Shown: one piece after another, positions 9,150 through 17,071 of the stretch
Position numbering within the stretch: the first letter of the stretch is position 1
How the letters are laid out: the number at the start of each line of letters is the position of its first letter
Assembly (NCBI GenBank): GCA_016291135.1
Contig: JAEFAE010000015.1
Span: 1-54,658, forward strand
Direction: 5' to 3'
DNA length: 54,658 nt
Source: Bacteroidales bacterium
Lineage (GTDB): Bacteria; Bacteroidota; Bacteroidia; Bacteroidales; F082
Made by a program: the position numbers and the translations under genes
The notes under the pieces: generated by a model
Told to the model about the DNA's origin: nothing
What the model saw: the letters and a program-made list of their open reading frames with translations, nothing else
Database searches by the model: none

Positions 9150-9237
9150 TGTTTTCATTCCCAACGAAAGTTTGGAAGCCTATCTGTCGGCCCCCGTCTG
9201 GAGCGATTATGCCGACATCATCCACCCCATACAATAA
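9150..9237 (+). pseudogene. Remnant tail of a BspA-like protein (copy 2)
   Basis: A short frame encodes VFIPNESLEAYLSAPVW followed by SDYADIIHPIQ and a TAA at 9235-9237. This is the same protein tail as at 7799-7969, with a shorter upstream part. It has no start codon of its own and begins right after the toxin stop codon. Confidence 0.6.
9159..9232 (+). repeat. 74-bp direct repeat, right copy
   Basis: Partner of bases 7891-7964 (71 of 74 identical). The distance between the two starts is 1,268 bases, and the intervening DNA is the AT-rich toxin-antitoxin module. Confidence 0.92.
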
Positions 9238-9275
9238 AGTTAACAAACACGTATTCAATAGATAACGTTATTGAT

Positions 9276-9310
9276 TATAATAATTAATCAAAAACAATAT
9301 AATAATTAAT
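9276..9310 (+). promoter_or_regulatory. Pair of 13-bp direct repeats, operator-like, before the AAA/PD-(D/E)XK gene
   Basis: TATAATAATTAAT occurs at 9276-9288 and again, unchanged, at 9298-9310. The 22-base period is about two turns of the helix, so both would face the same side. They lie just upstream of the -7 box at 9321, where a repressor or activator pair could bind. The DNA is very AT-rich, so chance is possible. Confidence 0.35.
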
Positions 9311-9320
9311 ACAATGTTGT

Positions 9321-9328
9321 TATCTTTG
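9321..9328 (+). promoter_or_regulatory. Bacteroidota -7 box (TATCTTTG)
   Basis: TATCTTTG, matching TAnnTTTG, lies 32 bases before the ATG at 9361. Confidence 0.6.
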
Positions 9329-9360
9329 CAGGCAAAATGGTATAAAAACACTTGCCTGAC

Positions 9361-10953
9361 ATGGAAAATCCGATTATCTTTGCCGAAAACAACGAGGACA
9401 TGAACTACCCCATCGGCATCCAGACTTTCAAGGATATACGAACAGCCGACTTCGCCTACGTGGACAAGACGGCCTATGTTTACCGGTTGGTAACCAAGGG
9501 GAAATGCTACTTCCTAAGCCGCCCGCGCCGGTTCGGGAAGAGCCTGCTGCTCTCGACGCTGAAGGCGTACTTTCAAGGGAAGAAGGAGCTGTTCGAAGGG
9601 CTGGCCATCGCCCAGCTGGAGAAGGAATGGAAGCAGTATCCCGTGCTGCACATCGACTTGAACGCAGAACAATACAACACACCGGAAGCGTTGAACTCGA
9701 CACTGAATCTTTCTCTGTTGCATTGGGAAAAACTATACGGTATCGGGGAAGGAGAGGACACCATCGCCAAACGGTTTCAAGGTGTCATTGTTCGTGCTGC
9801 CCAGCAGTCGCCTGAGGGGAAGGTGGTGGTCCTCGTCGACGAGTACGACAAGCCGCTGCTGGAGGCCATCGGCAATCCCGAGCTCCAAGAGAAGTACCGC
9901 AAGATCCTCAAGGCCTTCTACTCGAATATCAAGAGCTGCGACGAGTACATCCGCTTCGCCTTCCTCACGGGGGTGACCAAGTTCTCGCACCTGAGCATCT
10001 TCAGCGGACTCAACAACCTCAACGATATCACCCTGGACGAGGATTACGCCGCCCTCTGCGGCTTCACCCAAAGGGAAATGGAGACAGTCTTCGACGAAGG
10101 CATCGACGAGTTTGCCGCCAAATTGGGAATCAGCCGCGAGGAACTGTTGGAGCGACTCAATAAGCGCTACGATGGATATTGCTTCTCAAGCGACCTTTCT
10201 GTGAAAGTCTACAACCCCTTCAGCCTGATTTGCGCCATGGAAAAGATGCGTCTCGACGCCTATTGGTTTGCCACGGGAACGCCCAACTTCCTTGTGGAGG
10301 TGCTCAACCACAGCGACTTCCTTCTCGACCGCCTCACCTCGGAAGAGCAGACCGCCGAGGCCCTGGACGCCATCGACGCGATGTACAGCAACCCGATCCC
10401 GCTGTTCTTCCAGAGCGGATACCTGACCATCAAGGGTTTCGACTCCCGTTTCAGTAGTTACCAGCTGGGGTTCCCCAATACGGAAGTAGAGCAGGGTTTT
10501 GCCCAATTCATGACGAATTATTACTATGGTGGAAATCGTAACGGCGGATTTAGCATCACGAAGTTCGTGAAGGCGGTGGAGGCCGGCGAGCCGGAGACCT
10601 TCATGACACTGCTACAGGCCTTCTACGCGGACGATGACTACCAGTTGGTCGGTGCGTTGGAGAAGTATTTCCAGAACTCGCTGCTGATGCTGTTCAAGCT
10701 GATGGGCTTCTACGTGCAGGTGGAACGCCACACGAGCCGTGGCCGGATGGACGTAACGGTCCAGACACGCGACTACGTCTATATCCTGGAGTTGAAGGTG
10801 GACCAAAGCGCCGAGAAAGCCCTCCAGCAAATCGATGAGAAACGGTATGCCGCCCCCTTCGCCGCCGACCAACGCAAGCTATTCAAGATCGGCGTGTGCT
10901 TCTCGAGCGAGGAGCGGGGTATTAGCGCATGGCGTGTGAAAGAGGGAGTATAA
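9361..10953 (+). CDS. AAA-ATPase-like / PD-(D/E)XK nuclease superfamily protein
   Basis: A 530-residue protein of the AAA-ATPase_like (PF09820) plus PDDEXK_9 (PF08011) type, widely repeated in Bacteroidota. The N-terminal part begins MNYPIGIQTFKDIR and YVDKTAY, followed by the Walker A-like RRFGKS (about 56-61) and Walker B-like VVLVDEYDK (about 156-164). The C-terminal nuclease-like domain shows GRMDV (D464) and ILELKVD (E477, K479). Cellular function is not established; roles linked to mobile elements or defence have been suggested from gene context. I start at the ATG at 9361, 32 bases after the -7 box. An ATG at 9400 preceded by GAGG is an alternative and gives the more usual N-terminus. 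Confidence 0.88.
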   Translation: MENPIIFAENNEDMNYPIGIQTFKDIRTADFAYVDKTAYVYRLVTKGKCYFLSRPRRFGKSLLLSTLKAYFQGKKELFEGLAIAQLEKEWKQYPVLHIDLNAEQYNTPEALNSTLNLSLLHWEKLYGIGEGEDTIAKRFQGVIVRAAQQSPEGKVVVLVDEYDKPLLEAIGNPELQEKYRKILKAFYSNIKSCDEYIRFAFLTGVTKFSHLSIFSGLNNLNDITLDEDYAALCGFTQREMETVFDEGIDEFAAKLGISREELLERLNKRYDGYCFSSDLSVKVYNPFSLICAMEKMRLDAYWFATGTPNFLVEVLNHSDFLLDRLTSEEQTAEALDAIDAMYSNPIPLFFQSGYLTIKGFDSRFSSYQLGFPNTEVEQGFAQFMTNYYYGGNRNGGFSITKFVKAVEAGEPETFMTLLQAFYADDDYQLVGALEKYFQNSLLMLFKLMGFYVQVERHTSRGRMDVTVQTRDYVYILELKVDQSAEKALQQIDEKRYAAPFAADQRKLFKIGVCFSSEERGISAWRVKEGV

Positions 10954-10968
10954 AAGCGAAGGAATCAA

Positions 10969-11841
10969 ATGAAAATCGCCCTCGTTGCACCGGCCCGTAA
11001 AGTATTTCCCCAGGAGATGGATTATGCCGTCAACTGGCTGCACTCCCATGGGATAGAACCGGTTTACGACGAACGCCTCTTTGCCGTGGATCATATCTTT
11101 GCGGGAACCGACACCTTCCGTGCCGCCGTCCTTCAGGAATACCTCGACCGGCCCGACATCGACGCGATTTGGATGGCCCGCGGCGGCTACGGTAGCATCC
11201 GTATCATCGATCGGATCGACTTCTCGACCTGTGCCGAGCATCCCAAGCTGCTGATCGGATTCAGCGACGTGACGGTGTTTCACGGCATGATGCAGCGCAT
11301 GGGCCGAATCAGCCTGCACGCCTCTATGCCGTACTGTCTCGAGAACAAGACCCCGGAAGCCTTGCAGTCACTGCTCGACGCCTTACATGGCCAAACGTTG
11401 CACTACGAGTGGCCCGCCCAACCCTTGAATCGCCCAGGCAACGCCGAAGGACCGCTGGTGGGCGGCAACCTCTCGGTCCTCTACGGCATGATGGGCTCCC
11501 GCTCCTTTCCCCAAACCGCCGGCAACATCCTCTTCCTCGAAGAAGTGGATGAATACATCTATCACATCGAACGCATGATGATGGGCCTCAAACGCGCCGG
11601 CGTGCTTAAAGACCTCAAAGCCCTCGTCATCGGCGGCCTCACCCAAATCCACGACAACGAGGATCCTTTTGGCAAAACAGTAGAACAAGCCATCTTCGAT
11701 GTCGTGAAAGAATACGACTATCCTGTGTGTTTCGGTTTTCCCGCCGGGCATCAACCCGACAACCGTACCCTCCGGTTGGGCGCCGCCGCAGTGTTGACCG
11801 TCTCAGATGCCGGCGCGTGCAGCATCATTTGCAGACCGTGA
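10969..11841 (+). CDS. LD-carboxypeptidase (peptidase family S66)
   Basis: A 290-residue cytosolic serine peptidase without signal peptide. LD-carboxypeptidases remove the terminal D-Ala from the tetrapeptide of recycled peptidoglycan. The family also includes microcin C-degrading MccF. Visible motifs are ARGGYGS (70-76), the nucleophile elbow GFSDVT with Ser99, the glutamate in FLEEVDE (191/192) and the histidine of AGHQPDN (His261), so the Ser-Glu-His triad appears complete. Length and order match LdcA. It starts 15 bases after the preceding gene on the same strand. The SusC promoter lies downstream. Confidence 0.9.
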   Translation: MKIALVAPARKVFPQEMDYAVNWLHSHGIEPVYDERLFAVDHIFAGTDTFRAAVLQEYLDRPDIDAIWMARGGYGSIRIIDRIDFSTCAEHPKLLIGFSDVTVFHGMMQRMGRISLHASMPYCLENKTPEALQSLLDALHGQTLHYEWPAQPLNRPGNAEGPLVGGNLSVLYGMMGSRSFPQTAGNILFLEEVDEYIYHIERMMMGLKRAGVLKDLKALVIGGLTQIHDNEDPFGKTVEQAIFDVVKEYDYPVCFGFPAGHQPDNRTLRLGAAAVLTVSDAGACSIICRP

Positions 11842-11886
11842 GCGGAAAAAAACACGTTTCGGTTAAAACAAGCTGAATTATTTTTA

Positions 11887-11894
11887 TATATTTG
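11887..11894 (+). promoter_or_regulatory. Bacteroidota -7 box (TATATTTG) of the SusC operon
   Basis: TATATTTG fits TAnnTTTG and lies 49 bases before the SusC ATG, in the 102-base AT-rich gap after the carboxypeptidase gene. It is the likely start of the transcript running to the terminator at 24,574. Confidence 0.55.
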
Positions 11895-11943
11895 TTTCTT
11901 CAATGGAAAACCAACCTTTGAATTAGAAACAAATACATTATAT

Positions 11944-14900
11944 ATGAAAAATAAACATCTACTATTTTTAGTATTGTTATTACTAATTGTTTCCCATGTT
12001 TCGCTGGCTCAAGAACAGCTGGTGACGGGAAAAGTCATCTCATCGGATGACGGATTGGGACTGCCCGGCGTGGCCGTTCAAGTAAAGGGAGAAACCACAG
12101 GTACCGTCACCGACATCGATGGCCAATACCAAATCATGGTCGATTCCAAAGGAACCCTCGTCTTCAGCTTCGTTGGCTTCACCACCCAGGAGATCGCGGT
12201 GAACGGCCGTAACAAGATCAACGTCACCCTCGAACAAGACGCCCAACTGCTCGACGACGTGGTAGTCACCGCCCTCGGCATCAAACGACAGAAACGCGAG
12301 CTTGGTTATGCCACCGAAGAGATCGGCGGCGAGATGATCGCCAAATCGGGATCGGGCAGCGTCATCAGCGCCCTCAGCGGTCGCTCCGCAGGCGTCCAGA
12401 TCATCAACCCCACAGGTGTCGATGGCGGCTCGTCGCGTATCACCATCCGCGGTAACAACAGCATCCTTGGCGACAACCAACCACTCATCGTGGTGGATGG
12501 CGTGCCCATGACCAACGAAGGCGGCGTCACCGAATGGAGCGGCGGACGCGACTGGGGTACCGCCCTCAACAACATCAACCAGGAGGATATCGAGAACATC
12601 GACATCCTCAAAGGCCCCACCGCAGCAGCCCTCTACGGCTCACGAGGCGGCAACGGCGTGGTGCTCATCACCACCAAGAAAGGCAGCAAGCAACGGGGAC
12701 TGGGCATCAGCTACACCGCCTCCTACAAGATCACCCAGCCCTACCTCTACCGCAAGGTGCAAAACAAATACGGCGCCGGCGGCCCGATCACCTTCAACAC
12801 CCCGACCCTTACCCCCATCGAAGGCTTGACCGACGAGGAAGGCAACCAGGTGTATGAATATCCGGGCATCTACAGCGTCGATGAGGGTCCGGCAGGCGAA
12901 CCTACCAACACCACCTTCGGCTACTATGGCGCCGCCCAGAGCTGGGGCCCGGCAATGAACGGCGAGAGCGTGCTCTGGTGGGACGGCGTGATCCGGAAAT
13001 ACGATCCCCAGCCCGACAACCTCAGCATGCTGTACCACAACGGCCATACGATGAACAACAACATCTCGTTGCAGAATGCCGGCGACTTCGGAAGCGTCCG
13101 TGTGTCGTTCACCGACTCGCGTACCGACGCCATCATCGACAACTGCAACCTGCGACAGACCACCGTCAACGTAGGCTCCCTCCTCAACGTGTCGGACCAG
13201 ATCAAGGTCGATGTGGCCTTCACTTACCTCGACTACTACCGCCTCAACTCCCCCGAGATCGGCGAGTCGAACAGCAACTTCAACAAAGGGTTGCTCTACA
13301 GCTGGCCCCGCAGCTGGAAAGGCCTGGAGACCACCTCCTACGAGAACCCCGACGGCACCATGAACCCGTTCGACGGCTATCCCTTTCAATACATCAACAG
13401 CAGCACGTTCTGGACGTTCTATAACAACAATACGACCCTCGACCGCGACAAGATGTTCGGCTCGGTCAGGATGCTCTACGACATCACCCCCTGGCTGAGT
13501 GCCTCCGCCAAGGTCGCCCTCGACTGGACCGCCGACACCTACATCACCAAGAACAAACCCACCACGGCCGACCACATGGTCGGTGGCTATTACTCAAAGA
13601 ACAAAAGCACCGCGCTCACCCGCGACATGGACTTCCTGCTGACTGCCTATAAAGACAAGATCTTCAACACCAAGTTCAACGTCCGCTTCTCGTTCGGCGG
13701 CGAGCAGTATTACGGCTACCGCGACGGCATGAGCGGCACCTCAGGCACCTGGGCCTACGCCAACCTCTACACGATCTACAACTATTCCTCCGCCACGGAA
13801 CGCAATTTCCAAGAGTCGCGATGGGAGAAACAGGTGAACTCGGTGTATGGCTTCCTGAACCTGAGCTACAGCGACTGGATGTTCCTCGACGTCACCGGTC
13901 GTAACGACTGGTCTTCGACACTGCCCATCACCAACAACAGTTACTTCTACCCCTCGGCCACGCTGAGCTTCGTGCCAACCTCCGCCTTCAAACAATGGAA
14001 CTGGGGTCCGGTGAACTACCTGAAGCTGCGTAGCTCCTGGGCCATGACCGCCAGCGACACCGAGCCGTACCAGCTCACCTACACCTACAACACAGGCTCC
14101 TTCGGCCATCATCTGTCGTCGTCGCTGCCCTCCGTGGTGCCTCCCCTGGAGCTGAAACCCCAACGGCAACGTGCCTTTGAACTCGGCTTCGACCTCGGGC
14201 TGGGCGCCAGGTTCAACATGGACTTCACCTATTACGACATCTATTCGTGGGACCAGATCCTTTCCTCGCCCCTCGCCCCCTCGTCGGGTGCCAGCAACGT
14301 GACCATCAACACGGGTGTGGTGACCAACAAGGGTATCGAGGCCATCATGACCTACGACATCGCCCAAGGCAAGGACTACGGCGTGCAGGTGGGCTTGAAC
14401 TTCGCCCGCAACCGGAACAAGATCGTCGATCTGTCGGGTGCCAACATGTACACCCTCTCCGAGATCTGGGGCTCCAACGGTCCCGCCGTCGCCGTCGAAG
14501 AAGGCGAAGAATACGGCACCATCTACGGATGGGACTATGTCTATCAATACACCACGCCCAATGGCACCACCGTCGGTCCTTTCTATGATGCCAACGGCAA
14601 CCCCATGCCGCTGCTCAACGAAACGGGAACGACGTATCTGATCACCGAAAACCGCGTGCCGGTAGGCAACTGCGCACCCTGGGTCACCGGCGGCGTCAAC
14701 ATGCGCGCCTCCTACAAGAACTGGTCGCTGTATGCCTTGATCGACGCCAAGCTGGGCGGCCAGATCTACTGCGCCTCCTACGTGGTGGCCATGCAAACCG
14801 GACAGAGCCCCGAGTCGCTCTATGAACGCGAAGGCAACGGCCTTCCGTACTACGACGCCGACGGCAATTTTGTGGGCAACTACGGCGTGATCCTTCCCGG

Positions 14901-15273
14901 TTACTGCATCAATACCCAGACGGGTGAGGCCCATGAGAATGAAAACGTGGTGCACTACCTGTACCGGTACATGCCCAACTATGGCGGTTGGGGCAAGATC
15001 ATCACCACCCCCGGCATCGTGAACAACAATTGGATCAAGATGCGCGAACTGGCCCTCACCTACGACTTCCCGCGCAGGATCCTTGACAAGCAGAGCCTCT
15101 TCAAACAGGCCTCCATCTCCCTTGTGGGACGCGACCTGTTCTACCTCTACAAGGACCTTCCCGACAACATCAACCCCGAAGGCACCCAAGGCACAGGCAA
15201 CGCCCAGGGCTTGGAATATGCCTCGTATCCGGGGTCGCGGTCGGTGATGTTAACGTTGAAAGTAAACCTTTAA
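11944..15273 (+). CDS. SusC/RagA-family TonB-linked outer-membrane transporter
   Basis: A 1,109-residue protein. Residues 1-23 are a signal peptide (LLFLVLLLLIVSHVSLAQ). Residues 25-110 form a carboxypeptidase-regulatory-like domain (VTGKVISSDDGLGLPGV...FSFVGFTTQEI). The family hallmark LLDDVVVTALGIKRQ follows, then the plug domain (SGRSAGVQI, TIRGNNSI, PLIVVDGVP, TAAALYGSRGGNGVVLITT). The rest is a long beta-barrel ending in SVMLTLKVNL with a terminal aromatic/aliphatic strand. SusC proteins import glycans or peptides delivered by their SusD partner, driven by TonB. The SusD gene starts 13 bases downstream. The neighbouring enzymes suggest that the cargo is an N-linked glycan or glycopeptide. 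Confidence 0.95.
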   Translation: MKNKHLLFLVLLLLIVSHVSLAQEQLVTGKVISSDDGLGLPGVAVQVKGETTGTVTDIDGQYQIMVDSKGTLVFSFVGFTTQEIAVNGRNKINVTLEQDAQLLDDVVVTALGIKRQKRELGYATEEIGGEMIAKSGSGSVISALSGRSAGVQIINPTGVDGGSSRITIRGNNSILGDNQPLIVVDGVPMTNEGGVTEWSGGRDWGTALNNINQEDIENIDILKGPTAAALYGSRGGNGVVLITTKKGSKQRGLGISYTASYKITQPYLYRKVQNKYGAGGPITFNTPTLTPIEGLTDEEGNQVYEYPGIYSVDEGPAGEPTNTTFGYYGAAQSWGPAMNGESVLWWDGVIRKYDPQPDNLSMLYHNGHTMNNNISLQNAGDFGSVRVSFTDSRTDAIIDNCNLRQTTVNVGSLLNVSDQIKVDVAFTYLDYYRLNSPEIGESNSNFNKGLLYSWPRSWKGLETTSYENPDGTMNPFDGYPFQYINSSTFWTFYNNNTTLDRDKMFGSVRMLYDITPWLSASAKVALDWTADTYITKNKPTTADHMVGGYYSKNKSTALTRDMDFLLTAYKDKIFNTKFNVRFSFGGEQYYGYRDGMSGTSGTWAYANLYTIYNYSSATERNFQESRWEKQVNSVYGFLNLSYSDWMFLDVTGRNDWSSTLPITNNSYFYPSATLSFVPTSAFKQWNWGPVNYLKLRSSWAMTASDTEPYQLTYTYNTGSFGHHLSSSLPSVVPPLELKPQRQRAFELGFDLGLGARFNMDFTYYDIYSWDQILSSPLAPSSGASNVTINTGVVTNKGIEAIMTYDIAQGKDYGVQVGLNFARNRNKIVDLSGANMYTLSEIWGSNGPAVAVEEGEEYGTIYGWDYVYQYTTPNGTTVGPFYDANGNPMPLLNETGTTYLITENRVPVGNCAPWVTGGVNMRASYKNWSLYALIDAKLGGQIYCASYVVAMQTGQSPESLYEREGNGLPYYDADGNFVGNYGVILPGYCINTQTGEAHENENVVHYLYRYMPNYGGWGKIITTPGIVNNNWIKMRELALTYDFPRRILDKQSLFKQASISLVGRDLFYLYKDLPDNINPEGTQGTGNAQGLEYASYPGSRSVMLTLKVNL

Positions 15274-15286
15274 TTTGTAGAAAGCT

Positions 15287-17014
15287 ATGAGAAAGAATAA
15301 CATATTTAGGAACAAGTGGATTGCTTCGTCGTTCCTCCTCGCAATGACGTTCTCTGGATTGTTTTTTACTGCTTGTACCAAAGGCTTTGATGACATGAAC
15401 CAAAACCCGTTCTCGCCGCCGGAAACCACCGTCGAGGCGTTGTTCAACGGCGTGGTGAGCTCCTTGCAGCAGAGCATGAACGAGCAGTTCTACCTGCAAA
15501 ACGAGATCTGGTATCCCGAGACGGAGTTGGGCGCCCTGACCTCCGAGTCGTGGGGCAACTCCCAGATCGGAACCACCAACGTCTGGTCCGATTACTACCT
15601 CATGCTTTCGAACGTCCGTGAGTTGGAAAAACGTTTTGACCTTTACGACGAGGATCAAGCGGACACCGCGATCTGCGACAAGGTGCGCGCCCAGCTCAAC
15701 ATCCTGAAAGCCTATCAGACATTCAAAGTGACCGACATCTTCGGCGACATGCCCTATTCCGAAGCGGGACGCATCTGGGAGAACGCCTCCTCGCAAGCTA
15801 CCATGAAACCCCATTGGGACTCGCAGGAAAGCATCTACAAGAGCCTGCTCGAAGAACTGGTCTGGTCGCGCAACGTGCTCCATGCCGACTCGGCCACTAC
15901 CCCCGACGGCCATGAATACTACAAGCTGCCGTACGATGTGCTGCTCAACAACGACTATGTGCTCTGGGCCGAGTTCGCCAACTCGCTGATCCTGCGGCAT
16001 GGCTTGCGGATGTACGACAAAGACCCCGATTACGCCACGCCCGTTTTGGTGGATGCCTACCAATATATCTATACCAAGATGAGCAGTTCGGGCGGTGGGG
16101 TTCAAGGTGGAGCTATCTGCATGTGGCCCAGTGTGTTGGGTACCAATTGGGATACCAACTGGTCGTTCCGTGAGCACAAGCACCTCCGCATGGGCGAGAC
16201 CATTTGGAGCTGTCTCTCCTCCACCAATGATATGGATGGTAGCGGCATCTACGACTACCGCACCTTCCTCTTCTTCGACACCAACCATCATACGGACAGC
16301 TTCCCCGACGGGGCCTGGAAACCCTATCCACAGATCCGCACCCTCGACACCCCGACCGAAGGCGGCTCGCCCTACAACCAGTCGCGCGACGGCAACTATA
16401 CCTTCAAGGGCCCCGGATGCCTCTATTCGCCTTTCAACTACTATCTGACACGCGACGAGAAATACATGCCCCAGATCCTGGTCACCTACGCCGACGTGCT
16501 CTTCATGAAGGCGGAGATCGGCGCTCGTGGCATCGGCGGCATCACCCTCGTTGGCCAGGAAATCGACTTGATGCTCTTCCAAGGCATTTACCAGTCGTTC
16601 CTCTTCTGGTCCCACATCCCTAACAATACCAGCCGCTGGACCTACCGCTATCCCCAATATACCAGCTATGTCGGTAATCTCGATATCTGGTCGTGGAGCA
16701 ACAACATGGCCTCCAACGTGATGAACTATGCCGTGTGGATGAATCCCGAAAATGACGGCAGCGAGCAGTTCTACCTGAAGATGATCTATGAGCAGCGATG
16801 GCTGAACCTCTTCCGTCAGCCTTGGGAAGCCTGGGCCCTGGCACGCCGCACCATGGCGACCCCCACCACCACCGACCACGCCAAGCTGACCTCCTTCCGA
16901 ATGGAATATCCGCAGAAAGAAATCGAATATAATTATGAAAACTACGTCACACAACTGGCCCGGATGTCGCATGGCGATACCAGACAGACCAAGGTGTGGT
17001 GGAACGAGTTTTAG
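15287..17014 (+). CDS. SusD/RagB-family (SusD-like_2) surface lipoprotein
   Basis: A 575-residue lipoprotein. The signal peptide ends in the lipobox GLFFTAC with Cys at residue 30. The start of the mature protein, TKGFDDMNQNPFSPPETT, is typical of the SusD-like_2 (PF12771) family. Helical repeat segments (NILKAYQTFKVTDIFGDMPYSEA) and the C-terminal ERWLNL-like region (YEQRWLNLFRQPWEAW) follow. SusD proteins form the lid over the SusC barrel and bind the substrate. Unusually, the signal-peptide core (WIASSFLLAMTF) is encoded by a dispersed genomic repeat (15318-15349). Confidence 0.93.
   Translation: MRKNNIFRNKWIASSFLLAMTFSGLFFTACTKGFDDMNQNPFSPPETTVEALFNGVVSSLQQSMNEQFYLQNEIWYPETELGALTSESWGNSQIGTTNVWSDYYLMLSNVRELEKRFDLYDEDQADTAICDKVRAQLNILKAYQTFKVTDIFGDMPYSEAGRIWENASSQATMKPHWDSQESIYKSLLEELVWSRNVLHADSATTPDGHEYYKLPYDVLLNNDYVLWAEFANSLILRHGLRMYDKDPDYATPVLVDAYQYIYTKMSSSGGGVQGGAICMWPSVLGTNWDTNWSFREHKHLRMGETIWSCLSSTNDMDGSGIYDYRTFLFFDTNHHTDSFPDGAWKPYPQIRTLDTPTEGGSPYNQSRDGNYTFKGPGCLYSPFNYYLTRDEKYMPQILVTYADVLFMKAEIGARGIGGITLVGQEIDLMLFQGIYQSFLFWSHIPNNTSRWTYRYPQYTSYVGNLDIWSWSNNMASNVMNYAVWMNPENDGSEQFYLKMIYEQRWLNLFRQPWEAWALARRTMATPTTTDHAKLTSFRMEYPQKEIEYNYENYVTQLARMSHGDTRQTKVWWNEF
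15318..15349 (-). repeat. Dispersed REP-like repeat embedded in the SusD signal-peptide codons
   Basis: Read on the minus strand these 32 bases run CGTCATTGCGAGGAGG, then AACGACGAAGCAATCC. This is a form of the 'GTCATTGCGAGnnnCGAAGCAATCC' repeat scattered through many bacterial genomes, usually between genes. ATTGC and GCAAT form an inverted repeat at its ends. A second copy is at 42852-42879. Here it lies in frame inside the SusD gene. Confidence 0.75.
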
Positions 17015-17032
17015 TGAAAAGTGAAAAAAACA

Positions 17033-17053
17033 AAAGTTCAAAGTTCAAAGTTC
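17033..17053 (+). repeat. Three tandem 7-bp units (AAAGTTC) before a start codon
   Basis: Three perfect copies of AAAGTTC lie in the 57-base gap between the SusD gene and the first PNGase-like gene, ending 18 bases before its ATG at 17072. The repeat is in the untranslated leader region and could vary in copy number. Compare the CTTCTGT repeat at 26964-26982. Confidence 0.85.
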
Positions 17054-17071
17054 AATATAAAAAACAACGCT

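Noticed and set aside
9255..9275. Palindrome ATAACGTTAT as an integration or operator site
   Set aside because: Short, AT-rich and without a second copy; could be chance.
15170..17041. Long minus-strand frame over the SusD gene and the end of SusC
   Set aside because: Shadow of the SusD codons; the SusD protein has lipobox and family motifs, while the antisense frame has no domain.
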